Positions 37,071 to 48,518 of a stretch of DNA of 64,000 bases are shown here, piece after piece. The DNA is taken from positions 31,619-95,618 of the forward strand of contig JAGHQL010000097.1 in the NCBI GenBank assembly GCA_020080175.1. The letters run 5' to 3'. The translations under genes were made by a program, and so were the position numbers. The notes beneath the pieces are model-generated. The model made no database searches. It was given only the letters and a program-made list of their open reading frames with translations, and was not told the DNA's origin. The stretch comes from Glutinoglossum americanum (lineage: Eukaryota > Ascomycota > Geoglossomycetes > Geoglossales > Geoglossaceae). Position 1 is the stretch's first letter. Each line of letters opens with the position of its first letter.

Positions 37071-37520
37071 ATGCCCTCTGCGTATGAAATCCGGGCTGGT
37101 GGCGATCCCGTGCAGATTCGCACGAAAAAACAGAGCATGGCAGACCTCAAGCTTAGGAGACTTACCGAACTGAATTCACGCCTGAGAGAAGACTTAGACC
37201 GTCCGCGTGTGAAAATCTCCGAAGCTGCAATAGGGTAAGAACACCCAGCCATTCGGTTTCAAATTGCAAAGTGCCCAAGTTTGCGTTAACGGATCAACTT
37301 ACTCCCTGCAGGCTTATCAATTACACGACCCAAACAAGAGATTTTATGGTTCCTTCTATCTGGGGTCAAGTATGTTTTGAATTAAAGATATGATGATATC
37401 AGTAGTGATATCCATACCTGGCTGATGGCGGCTAATTCTCCTTCGCGTTGCTTCTAGGTCGACAAACGCGAAGATCCATACGCGCCACAGCAATCTGGTG
37501 GCTGCTGCACTGTGATGTGA
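37071..37520 (+). CDS. gpgA: Heterotrimeric G-protein gamma subunit
   Basis: Three exons, 37071-37234, 37312-37369 and 37458-37520, give 94 residues, the size expected for a fungal G-gamma. The protein pairs with G-beta at the plasma membrane and signals in mating, growth and conidiation. A helical stretch [20 protein letters not shown] would form the coiled coil with G-beta. A second helix ends in [15 protein letters not shown]. The protein ends in CCTVM: the CTVM CaaX box should be prenylated and the preceding Cys is a likely palmitoylation site. Assignment is firm from the size, the two-helix layout and the CaaX end. The second intron was placed by phase and the acceptor CTTCTAG. Confidence 0.95.
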
Positions 37521-39347
37521 CCAGGCATTCTATCTTTCCGTCGGTTGGCGTTCGTTCCTTGTGGTTATTTTACTTCAAATCTTCGACAATGCGTCCACCG
37601 CACCGCGGAGGAACAAACACCCTTTCGCCTTTGCCCGGGGCTATCGCATAGCGTAATATGGCGACTTCTAATACCACGGGGCTATTTTCCTACGGCGAAG
37701 TACCTTGTGCCATATTCACAGCCTGCGTTACCTGCGTTGTCTCCTTTGTACGCCTTTAACGTCACCTGTCCGTGCGGTTTTCGTTCTCCATCCCAGCGGC
37801 GGCCACTGCGAAGATCTCATGTCTTCACCACACTCTTCCCTTTCCTGTAATGTATTTTTTGTCAGATCTTTCATAGGGTGGACTAGGAGTGTTTTGCGCT
37901 GTGTATTTTGCTGAGATCATGGCAGAATCCAGAGTAGGAAGATTCTTATACACCCTATCAAAAATATCAAGCCCTTGATCCTCCGTATGGCACGTCTTAC
38001 TAAAGATACGCTATTTGCCTTTATTATCACTATACTGATAGCGGAAATACTGGGAAGCACCAGGTTCAGGTGCCACCACAGCCGATGTAGCCGTTGAGCG
38101 CCATAGCCACCTTTGCTCCTCTTCGGAAAATTTGGAAAAGCAAACATTCCAGCAGTTTCAAATATGATAACGCAAGGAAAGCCCCCGTTCCTACGTATTG
38201 AACCACCCCCAAACGATCTCCGAGCCCAATAATGTCAGACATATCTATCGCCGTCATCACCAGTCGCGAAGCCCTATAGGACAGCTCTATATAGGATGGA
38301 ATCTACCATCTCGTTAAATTCTTACATCTGTATTGCTTGACGAACCCCAGGGAGAGAATCTTAGTAGATCATTATTCATCCGACAAAGAAAAACAAAGTC
38401 TCGACTAGCATAGGGACAAAACTGTTCAAATTCCCTAGGCGGGAGACCATATTTCAAACAGTTATACGCATTCGTCCTGAATGGTATCTCGTCTCTGGCA
38501 AAATATAAGAGCCCCCAAAGGTGTCCTTTATACCTTCGTCTACCTGGAAACCTAGAAAAAAAAAACACTTTTACCTACAACGCATAGTCAAAATAAATCC
38601 CCCATTTCCCAAGAGGCAGAGACATGACGCGGGGTTTTCCAACAGCCCAGTGGTAGTGCGCTCCTAAACTCTCGGATTTGGTTTACCACCTTCGGGGTTT
38701 TTTGTCGATAACCATTTCTTAGGGAGGAAATTAGCATTCAATTACTCGGGGGGTAAAAATAGCCCTTCTTCCCAGACGGGCTGGCACTCCCAAAGGCAGG
38801 GAGCCGCTTGTGCATGTATGTACGGTTGAAACCAGGTGGTACGGGGGAACTCAGCAGCACTTGCAGATCAAATTTCTCGTCTTGCCCTCGACAATAATTT
38901 CAAAATACAATTCCTGCCAAACTCTGCAGCCTTCTTCCACTTTAGCTCCCATCAAATGATTGGGCAGCTCTAGCTCTCTCAGCTAAACCTATCTGTTGGC
39001 TCTCCAATTGTATAGCTGAATGAGCAGCGCAATACAACTTCGTCCACATTTTACGGGGTCCACGGTTATTTAAAACTTCTATCATCCTCTAGGCGAGCAG
39101 CTATCAATAGCCCCCTCGCAGCGCCCCCATTTCCCAGAAGCGTTTTGGTCAATTTGCGGTCCGCTGCTTCCTTGCTGCCATCAACCCTTTCTGAGCCATC
39201 AGCCCGAAGCTCGCGATTCTCGTCTCCGGTTAGGAGCTTATACTGGGACAACTGCGTGTCACCAATGACGTAAAGCCGTAAATTCCGGAAATACCTAGAG
39301 TAGGTCGGTCAACAAGGCTCTTGTTTGGTTCCTAACGCATCAACCGC
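37521..39347. other. Gene-free intergenic region
   Basis: Between the G-gamma gene and the 3' end of the GH76-like gene I see no supported gene. Open frames are 101 codons or less and show no domain. Part of it should be the 3' untranslated regions of these two convergent genes. Confidence 0.5.
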
Positions 39348-40561
39348 TCACAAGCCATCGGACTTGTCCTTTAGGTAGTCCACCATATACTTCATCTCCC
39401 TCCTCACCTCGCTGGCTATCCTACTCGTTAGTTGGGCATCAATATCTTGACCGAACACATCTAGAAATGCCAAAAGCCCTTCTACTAGCAGATGCGTGAA
39501 GAATGTTGAGTCCCACCAATACCGCACTTCCGTGTTTCTAACAGAAAGGTCAAAAAGCCCCTTAGAATGGTCGACAGCAGCAGTAGCCAGCTCAATGGCC
39601 CAGAGCCGTATCTGATCCGATGGCCTCATGCTATAGATGAGTGACAAGGCTAAAATGGTCATTCCGGTATTATACGTATATGTTGTTCGATCAATCCTAA
39701 AGCACCCATCATGTTCACTGAAGCCGTCCATGATCAGGCATTCGTCACTTTTCAGCCCATCAATCGTCCAGTGGACCGCTTTTTCCGCAAATGAGATGCT
39801 GCTTTGGCGTAGTTGCTCATCAATAGCCCCCAATTGAGCTAGGCGTAGGCATGCTAGGGCTGTTAGTACCGTAGAACATGTATTTCGACTTGTGTATGGA
39901 GGGCCTGAGGTCCTCAAGTGCCATCGGACGCCACCTCTATAATGATCCCATCCTGTACGGATGAATCTGATTACTTCCCTAGCACGTTCAAGATATACTT
40001 CTTCCTGCGTAAGCCGGTATGCCGCTATTTGGGCGATTGCGACTTGAGCGTTGTCATCTACCTCCCTCAGATTACTCTAACTTCGGACTCTGACCAACTA
40101 GCAAATGAAGCTCCACATACCGAAATAGATGTCGTCGTTTCCAGCGAAATTATGCCAAGCACAGTATGCGCCATACCGGGGGTTTTTATACCGTTCGACT
40201 GCATTAAAGGCAGCAGTGAGCTTTTTCGTGTACCTCCCTTGAGCAGACTGCTCGGCTTCGACAACAGCCTCTAAAGCTATGATCTATCTCGCGTGAGCCG
40301 TTACCATCGGGCCAGGCTGCAGAATAAGTATGAGATATTGCGTACAACCGGCCAGAGGGTATATCCATTATCTGGGGGAACCGTCTCAGCACTTGAGTAC
40401 TTTGCTGCGAAGACCCTCCGATCTTGCCGCCAGAAATACGTCCAGAATGTATCAACTAGCATAAGACCTTCAGCGTTAAATCCGTTGGGACTCTTGCAGC
40501 CTGGCGAAATAATATCTCGAGATTTGGAGATGGCCTTCGTAACAGAGGCTCCGGTACACAT
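39348..40561 (-). CDS. GH76-like six-hairpin (alpha/alpha)6-barrel protein
   Basis: Three minus-strand exons (40561-40346, 40283-40121, 40057-39348) give about 362 residues. The splice that joins NDDIYF to DDNAQVAIAQ restores a double-Asp motif of the kind used as catalytic acids in GH76 alpha-1,6-mannanases. Other family-like blocks are NGYTLWPV, then RYKNPRYGAYCAWHNF, EVYLERAREVIRFI and GWDHYRGGVRWH. No signal peptide is visible at the proposed start, so it may be cytosolic, unlike the secreted or GPI-anchored Dfg5/Dcw1 wall enzymes of this fold. It may be a distinct branch acting on an unknown sugar. The N-terminal exon is the least certain part; an upstream exon cannot be excluded. It lies 186 bp downstream of the Rdx-like gene on the same strand. 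Confidence 0.7.
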
Positions 40562-40747
40562 AATTTCGTATGTGAGAGGTAATCAGCTATGGGGTAGATA
40601 GAATATCCATTAACATTAGCCACATCTTAGTCAGCGACAGGATTTGGAGATTTATCTCTCTAGGAAGCTATCATTAGCTAGATATAGTAATTGTTTTGAT
40701 CCAAGGTGTAAGCCCAAGCCTCCATCCGATGGTATCCCCTTGCCCAT

Positions 40748-41356
40748 TCAAGGACAACCTTCACATACTATATTCGGCTTTGTCTCCTCCCCATCTAAGA
40801 CTTCCGGTCTTCTCCCCTCCTGACTATCCCTCCCCTCATCCTGTACATTAACTACTGCTTCCTTCTTCCTATCCACATGACCCAGGTCTCTGCCGGGTTC
40901 TACACAGTCCCTCACCCTCTTCTTTAACTCCTTGGTTTCTGGGAAGCCCCCTTCGGTTTTGCGATCCCATAGTCTCTTCACTTGCTCCTGCCCTACCCCA
41001 CCCTCGGTAGTAGCTAGATATTGTATCTCTACGAGGAATAAACCCCCCGTCGCTGGCACAAGTGCTACTTCTCCTAAAACCGTCGGGAAGGTTGACAGGA
41101 GCTCTTGGGCATACTTATCTATATCAGAAGGGTTTGGCCGAATGTTCGTCTAAGGGTAAATGCTCATGCTAGAACTCACATAGGCAGCCCGTAGCATCCA
41201 TTTACACTGAGTACAAAAATGGATCGTGACACGAGGGAGGTGAACCGGAATATTTCCAGCAGTAGTCAATGCAAGCTCTAGTGTGGACATTATTATTGGT
41301 ACTTGCTTAGAGTCAAAGGATGTTTTAGGTTGTGGAGGCGATGAACTAGGTTTCAT
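40748..41356 (-). CDS. Rdx / SelW-like thioredoxin-fold protein with CxxC
   Basis: Two exons, 41356-41180 and 41113-40748, give 180 residues. The core reads PRVTIHFCTQCKWMLRAAYY then AQELLSTF and a GEVALVPATGGLF strand, followed by WDRKTEGGFPETKELKKRVRD and a GRDLGHVDR end. This is the pattern of the Rdx family (selenoprotein W/T/H relatives), with the redox motif CTQC in the first loop. Vertebrate relatives use selenocysteine at the second position; this fungal protein uses Cys. A redox role is likely but the substrate is unknown. The C-terminal 50 residues are charged and poorly conserved, and the N-terminal 35 are probably disordered. The start at 41356 is the first ATG; an internal ATG 22 codons later is an alternative. 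Confidence 0.88.
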
Positions 41357-41899
41357 AATGAAGAGTGAATTTTAGTACATCAGCTGCACGGCATGTGTCC
41401 GCGCGTCTACAAATCTTGTTTCTCATTTTCTACAGCTTTCAGCAAAAACGACAATGAGATGTATCAACTGTGAACATGAGAACCCCACGCCTCCGTATAT
41501 GGCTTTTTAGATCGCCGCGCAATGTCCAGCCTTGACCACTATACATGAATGCTATACTACAACGTAATTTCATCATCTGGGCCGCTAGACGAAGTCATGG
41601 AATGAATTACGCCGGCTTCCCGATGTATCCGCGGAAATGGAATCTAGGCGAACGCAACCGCCGGTGAAACACCGGGGCTAAGTGTTGTCTGCAGAATCAA
41701 TGGAGTAAGGCAAACCCACAATCCAAACCAAACACCGAGAGGTCAGGCGAATTGACGATAAGATCAATCGGAAAACCCCGACCTCGACCGCCCACCAATC
41801 AGAACGCCGGGGAGCATCGGTTCAAAGACACCTAATGTCTGCAAAGGACGTCCAGATAAACTTAAACAAAGTAATAGACAGCAGGAAATCGCCAGAAAA
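41357..41899. other. Intergenic between two minus-strand genes
   Basis: About 540 bp holding the promoter of the Rdx-like gene and the 3' end of the phosphodiesterase gene. Nothing further is recognised. Confidence 0.5.
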
Positions 41900-44800
41900 T
41901 CAAGGAGATGGGATCTGCGGCCTTTTCTTACTCTTCCACCAAGTGAGCCTAAACCTCGATCTTGACGGCCGTTGTCGTAGGGTCTTTACATTATCCATTG
42001 TGACGGTTGGAGGATCCTTCATATCACCACAGTCCTTGTCGTCCGCGAATGAAGGTGGAGATGTGCGTGGTCTATCAGACTCGCTTCTTCCTGAGCTTTC
42101 TTGGCTGAGAAAAGACGTCGCCTCTGTGCTCGGCGAATATGGTAGCCGGTTTGTCGCATTAGTCCCTTGGCTGTAGCGATCATTGGTTGATGGAACCGAA
42201 CATCTTTCCGAATACCCGTTTTCCTGCTTCGCAGGAATCGAAGGTTTGGAATCGGAAGACCTTGGAGAGATACCGGGTGAGGTAACAACAACTGTGACGA
42301 GCGAGGGATCAGCGTGGGGAAAACTTCCCTCTGGAGGGTACGTTATGCCAAGTTGTAGCTGGCTGGGGACCGTGTGAGATGAGCGTCGGGTTTGAGTCTG
42401 TGGCCGAGTGGAAGTGTCTGGAAACGCGCCAGAAGATCTGCGTGACACTGCGTCCGGAGGTTGTGCATGACGTTGAAGCGACGCGAGAGACGAACTCCGG
42501 GACTGTTCGTGAGTAGACGATGGCGCCATAACTAAATGCTTAACGGCGCCCGAGATTTCTTCCGAAGCTGTATTCGACTCTGGTGTTGGCGTTTCTGAAG
42601 ATTTTGAACTTGAGCTCGCTACACTACCACCATCCTTCGGCGACAATATATTGTCATCATGACCAGCCCATACACCATCGTTCTTGGACCGTTGCTTTTC
42701 AGTCTCTATTTCGATCTTCCTAGACCATACACCTCTGTTTTCCTGCAGCTCATCTACACTGAACTGCATGTCAGGCATTATATCTGTTACACCCTGGAAG
42801 AGAGGGAGCGCGAAGAGGTTTATGAACCCTATTTGCGACCTCGCTAGTTCGAGAATGGAATCTCGGATTGGTGGAGCGAAGAGTGTTGAAGGTATGCCCA
42901 AGTCCTCTTCCATGGAGGCTTGTCTGGCAAACTCATCAGTGAGTATAGTTGCCCACTGGGCAGCCACGCCGTAGACTCGAGCCTATGATATGGTTAACTT
43001 GATGTGCCAACATCGAGTGTTTCCCAAGAGCCACTGACCACATTGCTAATATCTGCGCACTTGATAAGAAGAGAGCATGCTAGCGTTCTCTGTTCCTCGC
43101 GAAGCTTCGCGTCCCACTCATCAACCTCGCTGTTATGAGCCAGCTTCTCCTGCAGATATCCTAGTCTTTTCATGTAGTCGAAATGTAACCCCATGTCCGT
43201 AGCTAAGATAGAGTTGATAAGCAGCTTCCTCATATCCGATGATACAAAGGCTGCTGGCCAATGCCGTCGAAGGACCTGAGAGAAGGCCGCACAGTGGAAG
43301 GATTCCAATACCGACCGGTCGTTGTAAAGCTGGGCGAGGGGGGCGTTGAGGGAGACGAGGAATGCGTTGTTCACTCCAGGGTGGCCTACATCATGACCAA
43401 TAGCAGTAATAAGGAGCGTTAGTGCGTCAAAGGGCTGTAGGAGTGAAGCTATTGGTGAACGTGGTTTTAGAGGTTTAGAAGAAGTTGATGTCGGATACGG
43501 CGGTAACACCCTCAACTGGACAAGAAAATAAAAGACAGCCTGCAGCACATCGACTACATGTCGAAAGTTGTGATAAGGCACAAAAGAGTTGTACGCTGTT
43601 CGGCTCGCAACAAGGAAGTTGGTGAGGTTCTCTGCATCATGCTGTTAGCCATCGGGTCTCCGCATAACTCGACATATGTAAGGAATTCTCCGAGTCGTGG
43701 TCGACTCACCTGTCGGTATCCGCCACCGTTCAATGTCTGGCATGGTCAATGCATGCTCAAGCATCAGTAACGCCCCATGTGTGAGTTCGTCATCCGTGAA
43801 GTCATGGGCTGAGAATTGCCATGTACCAACAGCATTTGCTATTACGCTTAGTCGGTGGGGTTGGATATGTATTTGCCTGGAATCATCTATAGTCAGCCAT
43901 GATCTAGCAATTCAACTGGCTCGGCGATTGTTACCCTCGTTCTAGGGGTTCCTCAACATTATAAGGGTTGCAAATGCCATCCATCAACCCTGAAACCCTG
44001 GAGCCAGTTGGAATAGTCAGCAATCGAGATAGTCAGAGGTACCAGATGCCACAATAGGCAAATGCGGGGTCAGGGATACTACTAACATTTGCTCTCGAAG
44101 ATAAGCATAAGGTTTTTCATCGTCTACTCCAACCCAGGATCTTTTCCGTCCTCGCTTCATAGAGAGGAAGGCACTCTGCTCCTTTGCAACTTCTTTGTGT
44201 GCTCGATATGCGAGTACTCCTAATCCGGTAATCCTATCCTTTGATATTGGACTCGTTAATAAATCCACGGCTCCAGCATCTAGATATCGTGAAAGACGGC
44301 CATGGTCAACTGAATTGGCGCCTGGAGTATTCACCCGGGTAACATCGCTCGCAAGGGGCATGTCCTCGGATGTGGAAAATGCGCTCTGACTTGTGTTTGA
44401 TGAGAACCATCGCTGGTCATGAGATGATGCTATGGCAATGGGAACTACGAGCTTAGAGAGATTCTGCTTTTGGATCTCAGAAGCTATATGCTGGAGGAGC
44501 GGGAGACCGTAAATTAGTTCGTCATTGAGCTCGGGCGAGATTCCTGAATCGTGGCGAGCAGAGAAAGGTGATGGTGACCGAGAATACGATGTTACATCCC
44601 TGACGTGCTCCGTGGAGGGAATGTCGATGAGAGCTAGTATCGGTGTGAGGTTCTTAGCCACGCTATACTCATCAAGCTCGAAAACTTTGGAGACAAAGGA
44701 TGCGCTGGAGTTGCAGATGTATACTACTCTTAGTTAGCTTCAAGAGCTGGCCCGGGGCGTTTTCCATGAGAGATTTTGTGCACCAAGCTCACGCTATGGA

Positions 44801-45058
44801 CAACATTGGACGAGGTGGCACTCATTTATAGGGGAATTGGGGCGGGGAATTAAGCTCACCATGATTGAAAGCTGATAGTAGGGCCTGGATATTCTTCGAT
44901 ACATCTGGATCTTCTGTTCCGCGTTCTAGATACGATGAGAGGTCGTCTTGCTGGCTACATATCGACTGTGTCGGAGGTGGAGTGGCGTCCCGCCGCAACT
45001 GCCTGTCGCCCTTGGCCCTTTGGTCGACATATATTACATTGCACGCAGCAGGATCCAT
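41900..45058 (-). CDS. pdeB: High-affinity 3',5'-cyclic-nucleotide phosphodiesterase
   Basis: Six minus-strand exons (45058-44860, 44726-44087, 43997-43935, 43876-43710, 43631-43039, 42982-41900) give about 914 residues. The enzyme hydrolyses cAMP and so lowers protein kinase A activity. The catalytic HD-type domain shows PYHNFRHVVDVLQA with the first metal-binding histidine, GHDVGHPGVNN with the His-Asp pair, and KCADISNV with the later Asp. The N-terminal 300 residues, with a VYICNSSASFVSKVFELDE block and a receiver-like SPISKDRI patch, match fungal PdeB/Pde2-type proteins. The last 270 residues are Ser/Pro/Thr-rich and probably regulatory. Splices were fixed by phase and by restored motifs such as EQM-VSGLMDG. 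The first ATG with a good context is 45058; the open frame extends upstream without an ATG. The short exon 43997-43935 is the weakest call. Confidence 0.92.
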
Positions 45059-48000
45059 TGTAGCTGCCGCTGCGGCATACAGCTTCCGCGATGCAATGTG
45101 TTTCCCAGCGTCTCGGAGACGCTCAGCGCTCAGCGCCCGCCGTTGAAGGAAGAGGAGATGTAGAGGTTGGAACAACGAATGTAAGTTATATCAATAGATT
45201 GTTGCACCGGCTCTTATTCTCCGCAATGAGGCTCGAGCGCACGAAATCTCCGTCGACTTCTTATTGGGGAATGAGACTCTGATGCTTTTAGGCGTTGGTA
45301 AATGACGTGCCTACCGTACTCTACTCGAGGGTTCGGAGATCTTTGTGGTTATTGGTGGTGGTGAGGAGAGAACCGAAAATACCGCCGATTCGAATGAATA
45401 CCGCAACGCTTTTCCGAAACACGAACAATGAACCGCAATGTGAGAAGCGTTGTCAAACGATGGATCCGGCGCAATTAGTAAATCCGGGAAATTTCACAAA
45501 ACGACGGATCACTCGACAGTCGCTGCTCCGGTCGGGTCGATTAAAGCCCAATGCGACGACGGCAAAATTCGAGGTTGGACAGGACTCGATCGCATGAAAG
45601 CCAACCGCCTTTTCTTAGACTGAATAAGATCGGATGAGATAATCTCGTTACACCCGGTTGCATGACCACAAGACCAAAATTGGCTTGGGTTTGGGCCACA
45701 CAGACACTGTTGGAGCGGTCACAGCGATAAGTGTTAGTTGGTTTTTACACAAGAGGGGGGTTTGGGGGTTTGAGACGAGAAGACGGGGCAGGAGAAGAGC
45801 GAAGTCGCAAAAGAAGCTTTGGATGGAGTTGGGTTGCGGGTGGGGAAGCCGTGTGTGTTCTAGAAGACGATGTGAGTGGCCAACACAAAAGCCCCGACCG
45901 TTCAGATTGGTGCTCCGGGCTTCTTCCCTGGAGAAACGATGCAGATGCCTTTTCAGGTATGGTGACAGCAGCCGGCCTGCATACGGAAAGTGTGATTAAG
46001 TACGTGCAGCACGGCAAGACAAGACAAGCTAGAGCAGGAGTTAGCCCAGAGTACGAATTACGAATCACGAATGAGAGGGTAGGATAGAGTAAGATGTTGT
46101 ACTGGGTATCGAATTCCAACTGCGCTCCCTCGTACGCTTTTGTGAGTCGTGTATGTACCATGTACTAGGGATAACTAGGATGATCGAGTTGCTGGTTTTG
46201 CCTCCCGCGGCGCAACGCCCTTCCTGACTGTCACGGGGGCTAATGTCGAGGGTTCCTTTCACTCATGTACTACGGAGTATGTGTGCAGTTCGCGCAGTGG
46301 GATGATCTACGCATAGATAATTTGCCTGAGACGTTGAATCTGCAAGCCCTGGGAAGATGAAAGAGTTAGGGTATTGCGCAATTCACGGACAGGGCGGAAT
46401 GAGCGCGTTCCCCAGTCGCGAGCACCACTGATCGAATTTGACCCCATTCCAGAGGCACATAACTGACCCCACGATTGGCCAGAATGCAGGAACGCTACGA
46501 ACCTCTGGGCGATGGGCGCATCGGCCACAAAGCGTTCGGTTATTACTATCTACCAATCCGCATCCTTCAACCCTCCCTTCCTTCCCCTAACGGCAGGTTT
46601 CCAGAATTTATCTTAATTGCCCTAGCGGGATGATTAGAGCAGTTCAGCCGTTAGAACTAGAGACAAGCAACGCCGTAGATTAGTGCACATGGCACATGAA
46701 ATAACGGCGAGCCACAGTTCGTGCTGTCAACGCTCGTTTAGCCGAGCCCGCTGTTGCTTCGGGTCATTGGTTCTGCGAGTCGTCGAAATCGGGAGTACTT
46801 CGCCGACATGCAGCCGTTTCTTCGAAGGGTCCCCGAGCCGCCCTATTCATATTTATGTATATACCATGGACGTTGCCCCTATCTATAGAGCCAAGCGTCT
46901 CTTTATTGGGCGCAATCCAACTATGCATGCACCCGAAATATGACGGGATTTGCCTAGCGCTGGCGACAACCCCCCCCGCGGGTCAGTCTATGACCAAGAG
47001 CTATATTTTTCTTTACTCGAAGACGGGTTCCTGGAATTTCAACCCGCAGCCAAACCTACAGATTACTAACCCTTTCTTATCCTACCTACCGCATCAACAA
47101 AGAAGCCGCCGCCAACAAGCGGATAACACCTGGTCCTCCCTGTAGGGCTTACTCCATCGACTTAGGCATGTCTGCCGGTAAGGGCATGATGGCTGAGTCT
47201 TCCTTCGATCTGGAAGCCAACACGCAGATGAAGATTCCATGCCACCGTCACCGCGCTAAGGATTCCAAGGGTATGGTTGCTTACATGTCTGGATAAATTC
47301 CTGTCCAGCCCAGACCTGCTTCAGCACTCGTCGAATACAAACAAAGAGAGAATTCACTCAATTGTTGAGAGATGCGACGAGGTGATTTCGGCGTGGATAG
47401 AGCCGAGTCCGGGGGCCTTCCCTGAAGTTTAGGACTCAGAGCTGTCCTCGACCGCTTAGAGCGAATTAAGAACACAAATACAATACGATGGCACAGTATA
47501 CAACTTTCCCGATCCTTCATTCAACCTTCATCTCTAGTTTCCGATGATGAATAACGTAGTCGTAACCAGCAACGCGCCGACAGTGGTAGGCTTAGACCCG
47601 TATAGCAATCCATTTCGAAGAATCATGAAACCGAAGATTCTTTTTAAGTGCTTATGGGGACGTATGTTGTACGTGTGTAATTAGAATATCAGTCGACTCT
47701 TTCCTGTCGCCCGATCAGCCCGGGGGGTTCTCAGATGAAGTACTTGCACCGGCATGGGATACCCCACGTCGACTATATTCGCGACGATATTTGCTGCGAT
47801 GCGACAGAGGGTAGTGCTACTCCAGGCTTGCTTCCGAAATTCGGCTTTCAGCGGTGGGTCCTATCTAGAACTTGTTCATCAGGGCTGGGTGCCTGCCAGC
47901 CTTGATCCTTAAGCCCGAGCTCCGATCCTGAACCCCCCCCCCAACCCCAAACACCCCTGGGAAAAGAAATTGATTTTTTTTTTTTGACTTCAATCTATTC

Positions 48001-48518
48001 TTAGGTGGGATTCTCCAATGCGCCACACTTAAATGGGTTATTGGCCTAGGGGTGGCGATGAGGGAGTCACGCCCTCTTTCACCTGAGATCATTCCCATTT
48101 AGTCCATTTTGCTCGTTTTCCTCCCTCGCATAGCCAGCTGGATAAGCTACATACATCGCAAATCAATGTTGGAAGAATGAAAAAGCAGGTAAGGTTCATA
48201 TAACGTAATCGCCTAAAAGATCTTTGCGGGCGGAAATTTTGTTTGCACGCCCCCCAGGCTACCGAAGATGCTGTGACTGCAACGTGGGTTGAAAGCGAGT
48301 AATTATGAAAAGCCTTGAAAGGATTGAAAGGGGGTTGGGTTTAGCTAAGTCCTTCCGAGGAACAAGTTTTGCCTGTATATGAAACATATCTGGCGCAGAG
48401 AATAACTAGAGTACCTAATAGGACGTAGATTCCTAGTGTCACATAGTATTGTCCTACAATTTCCCATCGGACCTCGCTTCCTTAACTTGCTCGAAAACCT
48501 GGGATACCTATATTAGCA
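45059..48518. other. 3.5-kb region with no firm gene
   Basis: It contains the promoter of the phosphodiesterase gene on its left and the 3' end of VTS1 on its right. Open frames such as 45658-45999, 45745-46161 and 46855-47145 overlap each other on both strands and carry no domain. A short frame at 47168-47296 has a codon pattern more like a gene and is listed separately. A C-run followed by a T-run lies near 47930-47987. Confidence 0.5.
47168..47296 (+). CDS. Possible small protein of 42 residues
   Basis: From ATG 47168 to TAA 47296 the codons are mostly those favoured in highly expressed fungal genes (AAG, GGT, GCC, TCC, CGT, TAC), in contrast to the flanks. The product begins MSAGKGMMAESSFDLEA and includes a CHRHRAKDSKG stretch. 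The same frame is open leftward to about 46993 without an ATG, so this could be the 3' exon of a larger gene or a remnant. I do not recognise a family. A chance frame is still possible. Confidence 0.25.
   Translation: MSAGKGMMAESSFDLEANTQMKIPCHRHRAKDSKGMVAYMSG

Noticed and set aside
37370-37457. Possible C/D-box snoRNA in the second G-gamma intron (TGATGA and CTGA boxes)
   Set aside because: The two boxes are only about 30 bases apart and there is no terminal stem, so it is too short for a C/D snoRNA.
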